DNA from: Streptomyces plumbidurans
GTDB taxonomy: Bacteria; Actinomycetota; Actinomycetes; Streptomycetales; Streptomycetaceae
Reading direction: 5' to 3'
Assembly: GCF_019857225.1 (NCBI RefSeq)
Contig: NZ_JAFJSY010000042.1
Location: forward strand, 1-64,000
Length of the DNA: 64,000 nt
Shown here: piece after piece, positions 8,976 to 18,078 of the stretch
How positions within the stretch are numbered: position 1 is the first letter of the stretch
Layout of the letters: each line of letters opens with the position of its first letter
Notes under the pieces: generated by a model
Database searches by the model: none
What the model saw: only the letters and a program-made list of their open reading frames with translations
What the model was told of the DNA's origin: nothing
Program-made: the position numbers and the translations under genes

Positions 8976-11900
8976 CCACCGCCACGTCCCGGCGGGCCAA
9001 GGTGAGGGCCGCGCAGCTCAACGGGATCGACGCCGTCGAGGTCGACGACGACGGACTCCTGCTCACCGTCACCTTCCTCGGCAAGGCCCCGCACGGCCTC
9101 GGCCCCGAGAACATCCGCATCGACGGCGGCCGCCGGATCACCGGCATCACCGCCGTCGACGTCAGCGTCGAACGCGAGGAGGACCCGGAGCTCGACGACC
9201 GGCTCTACGTCACCCTCGACCGGACCGGCGACACCTCCCGGTACGTCCTCGCGCTCGTCGAGACCGACCCGTACGGCCGCCCGGGCACGGAACCCTTCCG
9301 CGGCTTCGACCAGCGCTACCACCGCGCCGCCTTCACCTTCCGGCCGGACTGCCCAACTCCGTTCGACTGCAAGGAAACAGCCGGGGGACAGACCGATTTC
9401 CCCGCCGCGCCCGTCATCGACTACACCGCCCGCGACTACGACACCATCCGCAAGCTGCTCCTCGACCGGCTCGCGCTCACCACCCCCGACTGGGTCGAGC
9501 GCAACCCCGCCGACCTGGGCGTCACCCTCGTCGAACTGCTCGCGTACACCGGTGACCAGATCAGCTACCAGCAGGACGCGGTCGCCACCGAGGCCTATCT
9601 GGACACCGCGCGCCGCCGGGTCTCCGTACGGCGGCACGTCCGGCTCATCGACTACGCGATGCACGACGGCTGCACGGCCCGCGCCTACGTCACCGTCCGG
9701 ACCGCGGGCGACACCACGCTGGCCCCGGGCACCTTCCGCTTCGCCTCCGTCGACGTCCGCAGCCTCGACCCGCACGACCGGCCCGAGCCGGGCCCGGTGA
9801 TCGACGAGAACGACCTCGGCGACCTGGATGAACGCGGCTCGGTGGAGGTCTTCGAACCGGTCCTCGCCGCCGACCCGCTCGAACTCAAGGTCGCGCACAA
9901 CGCGATCCGCCTGTGGACCTGGGGCGGCGAGGTGTGCACCCTGCCCAAGGGCGCCACCTCCGCCACCCTGCGCGACGAGTGGGACGACCCGGAGACCTGC
10001 CGGGACCGCCAACTCGCGCTCACACCGGGCGACTTGCTGATCCTGGAGGAGGTCAAGGGCCCGCGCACGGGCACCCCGGGGGACCAGGACCCGAGCCACC
10101 GCCAGGCCGTGCGCCTGACCTCCGTCACCCCGGGCGTCGACCGCATCGAGGACCAGCCGGTCCTGGAGGTCACCTGGGCCGCCGAGGACGCGCTGCGCTT
10201 CCCGCTCTGCCTCACCACGCGCGGCGGACGCGACTGCCTGCCCGTCGAGGACGTCACCCTGGCCCGCGGCAACGTCGTCCTCGTCGACCACGGCCGCACC
10301 CTCACCGGCCTGCCGGAGACCGCCACCGTGCCGCCGGAACCGGCCGTCGTCGCCCCCTGCGACCGGCCCGCCTTCGGATGCGACGACCCCGCCGAGGGCA
10401 ACGCACCCGCCCGGCTGATCAACTCCCTCACGGACCGCACGGAGAGCGGGGAAGCACTCGTCCCCGACGACGTCCGCGAACTGTTCCAGGTGGTGGGAGA
10501 GGCGGCGACCGTACGCGCCGGAATCGGTCTGGAACGCGCCGGACAGCGCCACGAACGCGTGGTGCCCGGCACGGCGTACGCCCAGGCCGCCGCACTGCGC
10601 ACCCTCCTCGCCCAGTCCGTGTATCCCGGCATCAAGCCCCGCTTCCGCCCGGTCCTCGGCCGCTCCCCGGTCGTCCAGGCGGTGCCCTTCCCCGACCCGC
10701 AGACCGTCGCCGCAGGACAGGCCGAGCGCATCGCCGCGATCCCCGGGCGAGTGCGGCAGCGGCTCGTCGAGCTGTGGCGCAGCGCCCGCGACCGCGACGG
10801 GCTCTCGGACGAGGAGATCGCCGAACTGACCGTCGTCTACGGCCTGAAGACCATCGAGCGGTACGAGCTGCGGACGCATCCCGTCCGGGCCCTGCGCGAA
10901 CTCCTGCACAGAAACGACGAGTTGCTCGACGCCAAGCTGCGCCGGGTGGAGATCCTCGCCGCCCGGGCCCGCGCGGGCACCGTGCTCGATGGGCACATCG
11001 CCTGGGAGATCGCGCACAGTTGGGGCCCGGCGTACGCGGCCGGACTGCACCCCGACGAGCCCGTGCTGCGGGGTTCCGCGACCGCCGCCGCCGACCAGGA
11101 TCCCCGCAAGGCGCTGCCCGCCGTGCGCGTCGAGGACGGCGAGCAGACCTGGGTGCCGCGCCGCGACCTGCTGCACAGCGGGCCACGCGACCGGCACTTC
11201 GTCGGTGAACTCCAGGACGACGGCCGCCTCGCCCTGCGCTTCGGCGACGGCCGGCACGGCGCGAGGCCCGCACCGGGCACCCGGCTCGCCCTGCAGTACC
11301 GGCGTGGCGGCGGGCACGCGGGCAACGTGGGCGCCGAGGCCATCAACCACCTGGTCGTGCAGAGCGACTGCGAGCGGCCCCCGGCCGCCGAGGTCCGCAA
11401 CCCGCTGCCCGCCACCGGCGGCGTCGAGCCCGAACCCGCCGAGCAGGCACGCCAGTTGGCCCCGCTCGACCTGCGCCGCACCCGGCAGCGCGCCGTCACC
11501 GCCGAGGACTACGCGGCCCTCGCCTGCGCACTGCCCGGCGTACAGCGGGCTGCCGCCGAGATCCGCTGGACCGGCAGCGTCCAGGAGGCACACGTCGCGA
11601 TCGACTCGTACGGCAGCGCCGAGCCGTCGGCCGGACTGCTCGCGCGGGTGGAACAGTCCCTGGAGGCGTACCGGCGCATCGGCCACGACCTCGTCGTCGG
11701 CCCCGCCCGCCTGGTGCCGCTCGACATCCGGCTGAACGTGTGCGCCGCGCCCGGCCATCAGCACGGGCAGATCCTGGCCGAGCTGTACCGCGTGCTGGGC
11801 AGCGGCCGGCTCGCGGACGGACGGCTCGGGTTCTTCCACCCGGACGCGCTGACCTTCGGCGAGCCCGTACGGCTCAGCCGGCTGGTCGCCGTCGCCGCCG

Positions 11901-12079
11901 CCGTACCGGGCGTGCGAAGCGTCGAAGTCACCCGGCTGCGGCGGCTGTTCGAGCAGGAACGAGGAGAGAGGGAGGACGGCGTGCTGCGGCTCGGCCCGCT
12001 GGAGATCGCCACCTGCGACAACGATCCGGACCGGCCGGAGAACGGCCTGCTGGCGATAGCCCTGGGAGGTGCCCGATGA
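8972..12079 (+). CDS. Putative baseplate assembly protein (gpJ / Afp11-like), 1035 aa
   Basis: The start overlaps the gp25 gene by 4 nt. The block DYTARDYDTIRKLLLDRL ... NPADLGVTLVELLAYTGDQISYQQDAVATEAYLDTARRR is the signature N-terminal motif of eCIS 'putative baseplate assembly protein' (Afp11/Pvc11). The C-terminal third contains RFGDGRHGARPAPGTRL and the gp6/gpJ fold segment LDLRRTRQRAVTAEDYAALACALPGVQRAAAEIRWTG. It forms the wedge ring with gp25 and the next protein. The N-terminal about 130 residues are an additional beta-domain. ATGA overlap with the following gene indicates one operon. Confidence 0.92.
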   Translation: MTTATSRRAKVRAAQLNGIDAVEVDDDGLLLTVTFLGKAPHGLGPENIRIDGGRRITGITAVDVSVEREEDPELDDRLYVTLDRTGDTSRYVLALVETDPYGRPGTEPFRGFDQRYHRAAFTFRPDCPTPFDCKETAGGQTDFPAAPVIDYTARDYDTIRKLLLDRLALTTPDWVERNPADLGVTLVELLAYTGDQISYQQDAVATEAYLDTARRRVSVRRHVRLIDYAMHDGCTARAYVTVRTAGDTTLAPGTFRFASVDVRSLDPHDRPEPGPVIDENDLGDLDERGSVEVFEPVLAADPLELKVAHNAIRLWTWGGEVCTLPKGATSATLRDEWDDPETCRDRQLALTPGDLLILEEVKGPRTGTPGDQDPSHRQAVRLTSVTPGVDRIEDQPVLEVTWAAEDALRFPLCLTTRGGRDCLPVEDVTLARGNVVLVDHGRTLTGLPETATVPPEPAVVAPCDRPAFGCDDPAEGNAPARLINSLTDRTESGEALVPDDVRELFQVVGEAATVRAGIGLERAGQRHERVVPGTAYAQAAALRTLLAQSVYPGIKPRFRPVLGRSPVVQAVPFPDPQTVAAGQAERIAAIPGRVRQRLVELWRSARDRDGLSDEEIAELTVVYGLKTIERYELRTHPVRALRELLHRNDELLDAKLRRVEILAARARAGTVLDGHIAWEIAHSWGPAYAAGLHPDEPVLRGSATAAADQDPRKALPAVRVEDGEQTWVPRRDLLHSGPRDRHFVGELQDDGRLALRFGDGRHGARPAPGTRLALQYRRGGGHAGNVGAEAINHLVVQSDCERPPAAEVRNPLPATGGVEPEPAEQARQLAPLDLRRTRQRAVTAEDYAALACALPGVQRAAAEIRWTGSVQEAHVAIDSYGSAEPSAGLLARVEQSLEAYRRIGHDLVVGPARLVPLDIRLNVCAAPGHQHGQILAELYRVLGSGRLADGRLGFFHPDALTFGEPVRLSRLVAVAAAVPGVRSVEVTRLRRLFEQERGEREDGVLRLGPLEIATCDNDPDRPENGLLAIALGGAR

Positions 12080-15000
12080 GTACGACGTGCTCCTGCGGAG
12101 GGGCGTGCGGAGGCCACGACGAGCGCCTGGCGCCCGTTCCCGTGCACAACCCGCCCGGCCGCACCGCCCTCGACTACCGCGTCGGCGAGTACGGCTCCTT
12201 CCTCGCCGCCCTGCTCGACCGGCTCGCGTCACCGGCGTACCCGGCACTCGACGGGCTGACCGTACGCACCCCCGACGACCCGGCCATCGGCCTCCTCGAC
12301 GCGACCGCCGTCCTCGGCGACCTGCTCACCTTCCACTCGGAGCGGATCGCCGACGAGGCCTACATCCGCACGGTCGGCGAACACCGCTCGCTCGTCCTGC
12401 TCGGCCGCCTCGTCGGCCACCGGCCGCGCCCCGGGGTCGCCGCCGCCACGCACCTGGCGTACACCCTCGAACGCGACCCGCGCGCGGAGACGCTGCCCGT
12501 CGTGATCCCGCGCGGCGCACGCACCCACAGCGTGCCGGCCTCCGCCGACGAGGAGTCCGTCACCTTCGAGACCAGCCGGGACCTCACGGCCCGCTGGGAC
12601 TGGAACGAGCTGAAGGTGCGCAGGAGGCGGCCGGCGCTGGTGACGCCGGCGGATCTGGAGCGGCGGTCCGAGCTGTTCGTCGAGGGGACGGGGAACTCTC
12701 TGCAGACCGGGGATCAGTTGCTGTTCGTTTTTGGTGAACAGGCGGGTGGGGAGCGGAAGTTGCTGCCGATCGCCGGGGTGCGTGTCGATCGGGACGAGGA
12801 CGTCACGGTGCTCACGCTGCCGAAGTCCGCGCCGCCTACGCTCAAGGAGCTGGTCGACGAGGTGCTGCGGTGGGTTGCGGAGCCGTCTGCTCCCGGGGAG
12901 CCCGGGGATGAGCCGCCGACGCCCGAGGTGCCCAATCCGCGGCCGGTCAGTCGGTTGATCGAGGATTTCGAGGATCAGGTGCTTGCGCCGCTGCGGACGG
13001 CTTTGGGGGACGTGAAGACGCCCGAGGGGTTGGTGGGGTGTCTGGCGGAGCCTGTTGCGCGGCTGGGTGAGGCTGAGGTGTTGGCCGAGCCGTGGGAGGA
13101 GGTTGCGGGGTGGTTCGAGCAGTTGCATGCGGTGCTGGATGAACTCGGGGCTCGTGCAATGGGGTTGGCTCCTGCGCAGGACGCCGATGAGGGTGCCCCT
13201 GGGGGTGCGTTGGCGGGTGCGGGTTCGTCTGGGCTTGTCGCGCAGTTCCCCGCGCCCCTGGAGGGTGACTCTCGCGACGCCGCCTTCAATGCGCTGAGTG
13301 CTGTTCTTCCCGCCTTGCGAGCCCAGGCTCCTAGCGCGTCCGGCGGGGGTGGTGCTGGGCGGCCCGGGGGCGATGCTGCTCGGTTGCTCGCTGTGCTCAA
13401 TCCGGGGGTCAGGAGTCTGTATCCGGCCTGGCGGAGGGCGGCCGTTGGGGCGACCGGGCAGTTGCTGCGGGCGTTGCTTGCCATGCGGGTCACCGCGGCT
13501 CCGTTCGGGGCGACGGCGCCGCTCAAGCCCGTGCAGGACGACAAGGGGCGGGTCATCCGGTCCACGGACTGGCCGCTGACGGGTGCCGCGCTCACCGGTG
13601 TCCGGATCGTCTACGACACCGGGGCGAAGGCGCCGGTGCGGGCGGAGTTCCAGTACGTGGAGGGCAACAGCTCCGACCAGCGGGCCGTGACCCTGCCGCT
13701 GACCCAGCAGGTCAGCTTCACGCTCGGGCCCGGCCAGGTCGACCTGTCGACCCGCGCCCCCCACGACCGCGATCTGAGCTGGCTCACCCGCCGCCCCGCC
13801 GACTCCCAGGAGCCCGGCGTCAACATCCGCCTCCGCGACGGGCTGCCCGCGCGGACCCTGTTCGTGTCCCGTCCGGACGAGCAGGGCGTGGTCCACGTCG
13901 GCGTCAACAACGGCACCGCGCGCGAGGAGTCCCTGCGCCCGGGCGACACCCGGCAGTTCACCCACGGCGAGTACGAGGTGAGCCTGCGCTACACGGTGGG
14001 CAGCAGCGAGCCCAACATCGAGGTCGTCATCGCAAGCAAGCCGGCCCCGGTCAACCGCAACGTGCTCCAGCTCGACTCCGTGCACACCGGCATCACCGTC
14101 GGCAGCTGGGTCGCGATCCAGCGCCCCACCAAGGGCGCCCAGGACGGCATCCCCGGCGACGCGAAGCTGGCGTTCGTCACCACCCAGGTCGTGTCGGTGC
14201 GTACGGCGGCGTACACCAACTACGGCATCACCGGCCGCGGCACCGAACTCACCCTCGCCGACCCGTGGTTGGACGAGTTCGACGTCCTGCTGTCGCACAT
14301 CCGCGACACCACGGTGTACGCGGCGGGCGAGCCGCTGCGCCCGGCGGACGAGCCGCTCGGCGAGGACGTGCACGGCAACGAGATCGAACTCGCCGAGCTG
14401 TACGACGGGTTGAGCGCGGGACGGCTGCTCGTCGTCACCGGCGAGCGCAGCGACATCCCCGGCACGGCAGGTGTCACCGCCACCGAGGTCGTCGCCATCG
14501 CCGCCGCCGACCCGGCCGTGGACCCGCAGCTGCCCGGCGACCACGTCCACACCCGGCTGACCCTGACCACCGACCTCGTGCACCGCTACCGCCGTGACAC
14601 GGTGAAGATCCTCGGCAACGTGGTCGAGGCCACCCACGGCGAGAGCCGCCAGGAGGCCATCGGCAGCGGCGACTCCGACCGCGTCGGGCAGACCTTCGCG
14701 CTCTGGCAGTCCCCGCTGACCTGGCTGGCCGACGACAACCCCCTCGGCGCCACACCGGTGCTGGAGATCCGGGTCGACGGCGTGCTCTGGCACGAGGTGG
14801 ACAGTCTCGCCGGACGGGGCCCGCGCGACCGCGTCTACATCACCGGGACCGCCTCCGACGGCCGCACCACGGTCACCTTCGGCGACGGTGTGCACGGCGC
14901 CCGGCTGCCCAGCGGCCACGAGAACGTCCACGCCAGCTACCGCTTCGGCACCGGCAAGGCCGCCAACGTGCCCGCGGACCGGCTCACCCAGCCCCTGACC

Positions 15001-15873
15001 CGCCCGCTCGGCGTCACCGCCGTCACCAACCCCCGCCCGGCCACGGGCGGCGCGGACGCGGACGGCCCGGGCCTGACCCGCCGTACCGTCCCGCTGGCCG
15101 TCTCCGCCCTCGACCGGCTCGTCTCGCCGGCCGACTACGAGGACTTCGCCCGCTCCCGGGCCGGCATCGGCAGGGCCGCCGCACGCGAACTCTTCGACGG
15201 GCGGCGGCGGTTGCTGCACGTGACGGTCGCGGGCACCGACGACGTGCCGCTGGACGGCGACTCGGACACCCTGCGCGCCCTGCGCGGCGCCCTGGCCGAA
15301 TACGGCGACGCCGACCTGCCCGTCCGCGTCGACGTACGCGAACTGGTCCTGCTGCTCGTCGCCGCGAAGGTCAAGGTCGCCCCCGACCACGCCTGGGAGT
15401 ACGTCGAGCCACGGCTGCGCCAGGCGCTCATGCGCCGACTCGGCTACGAAGGACGGGAGTTGGGGCAGCCCGCCCGGCTCTCCGACCTCCTCGCCACGGC
15501 CCACACCGTGCCCGGGGTGGACTACGTCGACGTGGACGTCTTCACCGGCGTCCCCGCCTCCGCGACTCCGGACGAACTGGCCGCGCTGCTCGCCGACCCC
15601 GGCCCGCCGAGGGCCTCGGTGCCGGCCCACCCGGCGTCGTACGACGAGCAGGTGCACACCGTCAGCGCCGCGAACGGCGAGACGCTGTCGGGGATCTGCG
15701 CGCGGTACGGCATCACGCTCGCCGAACTCCTGCGCCTCAACCCCGACATCACCGACACCCGGCGCCTCGCCAAGGGCCGTTCGGTGTTCGTCTTCCGCGG
15801 CATTCGCCCCGCCCGGCTCGCCCTGCTGTCCCCGCGGGCGGCGGACACCCTCATCCTCACGGAGGTCAAGTGA
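12076..15873 (+). CDS. Second baseplate assembly protein (Afp12-like) with internal insertion and C-terminal LysM, 1265 aa
   Basis: ATG at 12076 overlaps the previous stop (ATGA). The N-terminus starts with a CSCGGACGG cysteine cluster and continues with DYRVGEYGSFLAALLDRL and DDPAIGLLDATAVLGDLLTFHSERIADEAYIRTVGEHRSL, the baseplate-J block seen also in the previous gene. A matching C-terminal domain (TFGDGVHGARLPSGHENV, then LDRLVSPADYEDFARSRAGIGRAAAREL) follows. Residues about 180-493 form a helical, Gly/Ala/Pro-rich insertion written in G- and T-ending codons unlike its flanks. The last 60 residues are a LysM motif (TVSAANGETLSGICARYGITLAELLRLNPDI). The two baseplate proteins probably form heteromeric wedges. 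Confidence 0.9.
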   Translation: MSTTCSCGGACGGHDERLAPVPVHNPPGRTALDYRVGEYGSFLAALLDRLASPAYPALDGLTVRTPDDPAIGLLDATAVLGDLLTFHSERIADEAYIRTVGEHRSLVLLGRLVGHRPRPGVAAATHLAYTLERDPRAETLPVVIPRGARTHSVPASADEESVTFETSRDLTARWDWNELKVRRRRPALVTPADLERRSELFVEGTGNSLQTGDQLLFVFGEQAGGERKLLPIAGVRVDRDEDVTVLTLPKSAPPTLKELVDEVLRWVAEPSAPGEPGDEPPTPEVPNPRPVSRLIEDFEDQVLAPLRTALGDVKTPEGLVGCLAEPVARLGEAEVLAEPWEEVAGWFEQLHAVLDELGARAMGLAPAQDADEGAPGGALAGAGSSGLVAQFPAPLEGDSRDAAFNALSAVLPALRAQAPSASGGGGAGRPGGDAARLLAVLNPGVRSLYPAWRRAAVGATGQLLRALLAMRVTAAPFGATAPLKPVQDDKGRVIRSTDWPLTGAALTGVRIVYDTGAKAPVRAEFQYVEGNSSDQRAVTLPLTQQVSFTLGPGQVDLSTRAPHDRDLSWLTRRPADSQEPGVNIRLRDGLPARTLFVSRPDEQGVVHVGVNNGTAREESLRPGDTRQFTHGEYEVSLRYTVGSSEPNIEVVIASKPAPVNRNVLQLDSVHTGITVGSWVAIQRPTKGAQDGIPGDAKLAFVTTQVVSVRTAAYTNYGITGRGTELTLADPWLDEFDVLLSHIRDTTVYAAGEPLRPADEPLGEDVHGNEIELAELYDGLSAGRLLVVTGERSDIPGTAGVTATEVVAIAAADPAVDPQLPGDHVHTRLTLTTDLVHRYRRDTVKILGNVVEATHGESRQEAIGSGDSDRVGQTFALWQSPLTWLADDNPLGATPVLEIRVDGVLWHEVDSLAGRGPRDRVYITGTASDGRTTVTFGDGVHGARLPSGHENVHASYRFGTGKAANVPADRLTQPLTRPLGVTAVTNPRPATGGADADGPGLTRRTVPLAVSALDRLVSPADYEDFARSRAGIGRAAARELFDGRRRLLHVTVAGTDDVPLDGDSDTLRALRGALAEYGDADLPVRVDVRELVLLLVAAKVKVAPDHAWEYVEPRLRQALMRRLGYEGRELGQPARLSDLLATAHTVPGVDYVDVDVFTGVPASATPDELAALLADPGPPRASVPAHPASYDEQVHTVSAANGETLSGICARYGITLAELLRLNPDITDTRRLAKGRSVFVFRGIRPARLALLSPRAADTLILTEVK

Positions 15874-18020
15874 TGGCCGCGAACCCGGCGGACGTCCAGT
15901 TCGACACGGCGACCCCGGCAGCCGCCCGGGAGCCCGACGGCCTCGCCGCCCTGCTGCCGCGCTGGCACCTGCTGCGCGACGCCGAGGAGGGCGAGCCGCT
16001 GCGCGCGCTGCTCGCGGTGATCGCCGAGCAGCTGGACCGGGTCCGCGACGGCGTGGACCAGGGCTACGAGGACCTGTTCGTGGAGACGGCGGCGCCCTGG
16101 GTGCTGCCGTACCTCGGCGACCTGGTCGGCTACCGCACCCTGCCCGGCTACGAGCGCGTCCTGACCACCGGCCTGCACGAGGGCGGGCGCGAGGCCCTCG
16201 CCGAGGCGATCGCACCCCGCGCGGACGTGGCGGCCACCGTCGCCGCCCGCCGCCGCAAGGGCACACTGCACCTGCTGGAGGAGATCTCCGAGCGGGTCGC
16301 CGGCCATCCCGCACGCGCCGTCGAGCTGTCCCGGCTGGTCGCCCAGAACCAGTCGGTGAAGCTGTACCGGGACACCGGCAGGGGCCGTCTCCTGGACCTC
16401 CGGGACGGCTCGGCGCTCGCGCTCACCGGCGGCCCCTTCGAGACGACCGCCCGCACGGTCGACGTCCGCCGCGCCAACTCCCCGCGCAGGCAAGGAGGTT
16501 GGACGCCCGCCGGAGTCGGCCTCTTCGTCTGGCGGCTGAGGGCGTACGCGCTGACCTCGTCCCCGGCGTACTGCATCGACCGCGCCCGCAACCTCTACAC
16601 GTTCTCGATCCTCGGCAACGACAGCCCCCTGGTCACCAAGCCCGTCCCCGAGCCGTCGCCCACGCACATCGCCGCCGTCGACAACGTCCCCGCCTTCATC
16701 ACCCGCCGTCTGCTCCACGACCGGCTGCTCGACTACTACGGCCCCGGCAAGTCCTTCGTCATCCGGCGCGACGGCGAGGACCGGCCCGTACCGCCCTCGG
16801 ACATCGTGGTCGCCGACCTCTCCGACTGGCGCTACCGCCCCAGGCGCGGCCAGATCGCCGTCGACCCGGAGCTCGGGCGCATCGCGTTCGGGTCCAGGTC
16901 GGCGCCCCGGCAGGGCGTATGGGTGGACTACCACTACGCGTACGGCGCCGACATGGGCGGCGGCGAGTACGAGCGGCCCGACCGCACGGACCGGCCCGAC
17001 GCGACGTTCTACCGGGTCGGGCCCGGGCAGCAGCACCATCAGATCATGGACGCCTACCGGGCCTGGCAGCACGACCGCCGGGCCGGCCGCACCGGCCCCG
17101 ACGGCATCATCGAGATCACGCACAGCGGCGCCCACCAGGAGCAGCTGGACTTCGACCTCGACCCGGGCGACCGGCTGGAGCTGCGCGCAGCCGAGGGCAC
17201 CCGCCCGGTGATCCGGCTCCTCGACTGGTACAGCAACCGTCCCGACGCCCTCAACATCCGTGCCGTGGACGAGGATTGCGCTCCGCACGAGCGGCCGCGG
17301 ATCGTCCTCGACGGGCTGCTGGTCGCCGGGCGCGGCATCAACGTCACCGGGCCGATGGGAGCCGTCGTCCTACGGCACTCCACCCTCGTACCCGGCTGGT
17401 CGCTGGAGCCCGAGTGCGAGCCGCACTCGCCCGACGAGCCCAGCATCGTGCTGGAGCGCACCACCGCATGTCTGCAGGTCGAGCACAGCATCCTCGGCAC
17501 CGTCGAGGTCATCGGCGACGAGGTGAGCGAGGACCCCCTCGACATCCATCTGCGCGACAGCATCCTGGACGCCACCGGCCCCGAGCGCGAGGCCCTGTCC
17601 GCCCCGGACTGCCGCCACGCCCACGCCGTGCTCCACGTGCACCGCACGACCGTCATCGGCGAAGTCCACACTCACGCGGTGGAGTTGGCCGAGAACTCGG
17701 TCTTCACGGGCAAGCTCCACGTGGCCCGGCGCGGCATCGGCTGCCTGCGCCACTCGGCCGTCCCGGCCGGCTCGCGCACCCCCAGGCGCCACCGCTGCAC
17801 CGACGCACGGCCGCTGTTCACGTCCGTGCGCTACGGCACGCCCTGGTACGCGCAGCTGTCCGACCGCTGCCCCGAGGACATCCGGCGCGGCGCGGACGAC
17901 GGGGCTGAGCAGGGCGCTTTCCACGACCTGTACCGGCCGCAGCGCGAGGACGGTCTGCGCGCGCGGCTCGCGGAGTACACCCCTGCGGGCACCGACGCCG
18001 GGATCTTCTTCGTGACCTGA
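15873..18020 (+). CDS. eCIS tail protein, gpI-like N-terminus with beta-helix-like C-terminus, 715 aa
   Basis: I chose ATG 15873 because GGAGGT sits 6 nt upstream; GTG at 15870 is in frame but too close. It overlaps the previous stop (TGATG). Residues 20-90 (LLPRWHLLRDAEEGEPLRALLAVIAEQLDRVRDGVDQGYEDLFVETAAPWVLPYLGDLVGYRTLPG) match the phage tail protein I / Afp13-14 region pattern that bridges the baseplate. The middle includes the DYYGPGKSFVIRR and YRPRRGQIAVDPELGRIAFG blocks. The C-terminal third repeats short strands (IVLDGLLVAGRGINVTGPMGAVVLRHSTLVPGW) like a right-handed beta-helix. I infer a baseplate periphery protein that may carry or replace the tail fibre. Confidence 0.8.
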   Translation: MAANPADVQFDTATPAAAREPDGLAALLPRWHLLRDAEEGEPLRALLAVIAEQLDRVRDGVDQGYEDLFVETAAPWVLPYLGDLVGYRTLPGYERVLTTGLHEGGREALAEAIAPRADVAATVAARRRKGTLHLLEEISERVAGHPARAVELSRLVAQNQSVKLYRDTGRGRLLDLRDGSALALTGGPFETTARTVDVRRANSPRRQGGWTPAGVGLFVWRLRAYALTSSPAYCIDRARNLYTFSILGNDSPLVTKPVPEPSPTHIAAVDNVPAFITRRLLHDRLLDYYGPGKSFVIRRDGEDRPVPPSDIVVADLSDWRYRPRRGQIAVDPELGRIAFGSRSAPRQGVWVDYHYAYGADMGGGEYERPDRTDRPDATFYRVGPGQQHHQIMDAYRAWQHDRRAGRTGPDGIIEITHSGAHQEQLDFDLDPGDRLELRAAEGTRPVIRLLDWYSNRPDALNIRAVDEDCAPHERPRIVLDGLLVAGRGINVTGPMGAVVLRHSTLVPGWSLEPECEPHSPDEPSIVLERTTACLQVEHSILGTVEVIGDEVSEDPLDIHLRDSILDATGPEREALSAPDCRHAHAVLHVHRTTVIGEVHTHAVELAENSVFTGKLHVARRGIGCLRHSAVPAGSRTPRRHRCTDARPLFTSVRYGTPWYAQLSDRCPEDIRRGADDGAEQGAFHDLYRPQREDGLRARLAEYTPAGTDAGIFFVT

Positions 18021-18078
18021 TCCGAGGCCGACAGGCACCCGCACCCGCACCCTTTTCCGAACCAGGGGGACCCCCTTC

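Noticed and set aside
8552..12247. 1231-codon minus-strand open frame
   Set aside because: Shadow of the gp25 and baseplate-J genes; no recognisable protein signature or start signal.
12229..16314. 1361-codon open frame on the minus strand, antisense to the baseplate genes
   Set aside because: Its translation is Arg/Gly/Pro low-complexity with no domain, it lacks a ribosome site, and the + strand frames carry clear baseplate families. Long antisense frames are expected at this GC content.
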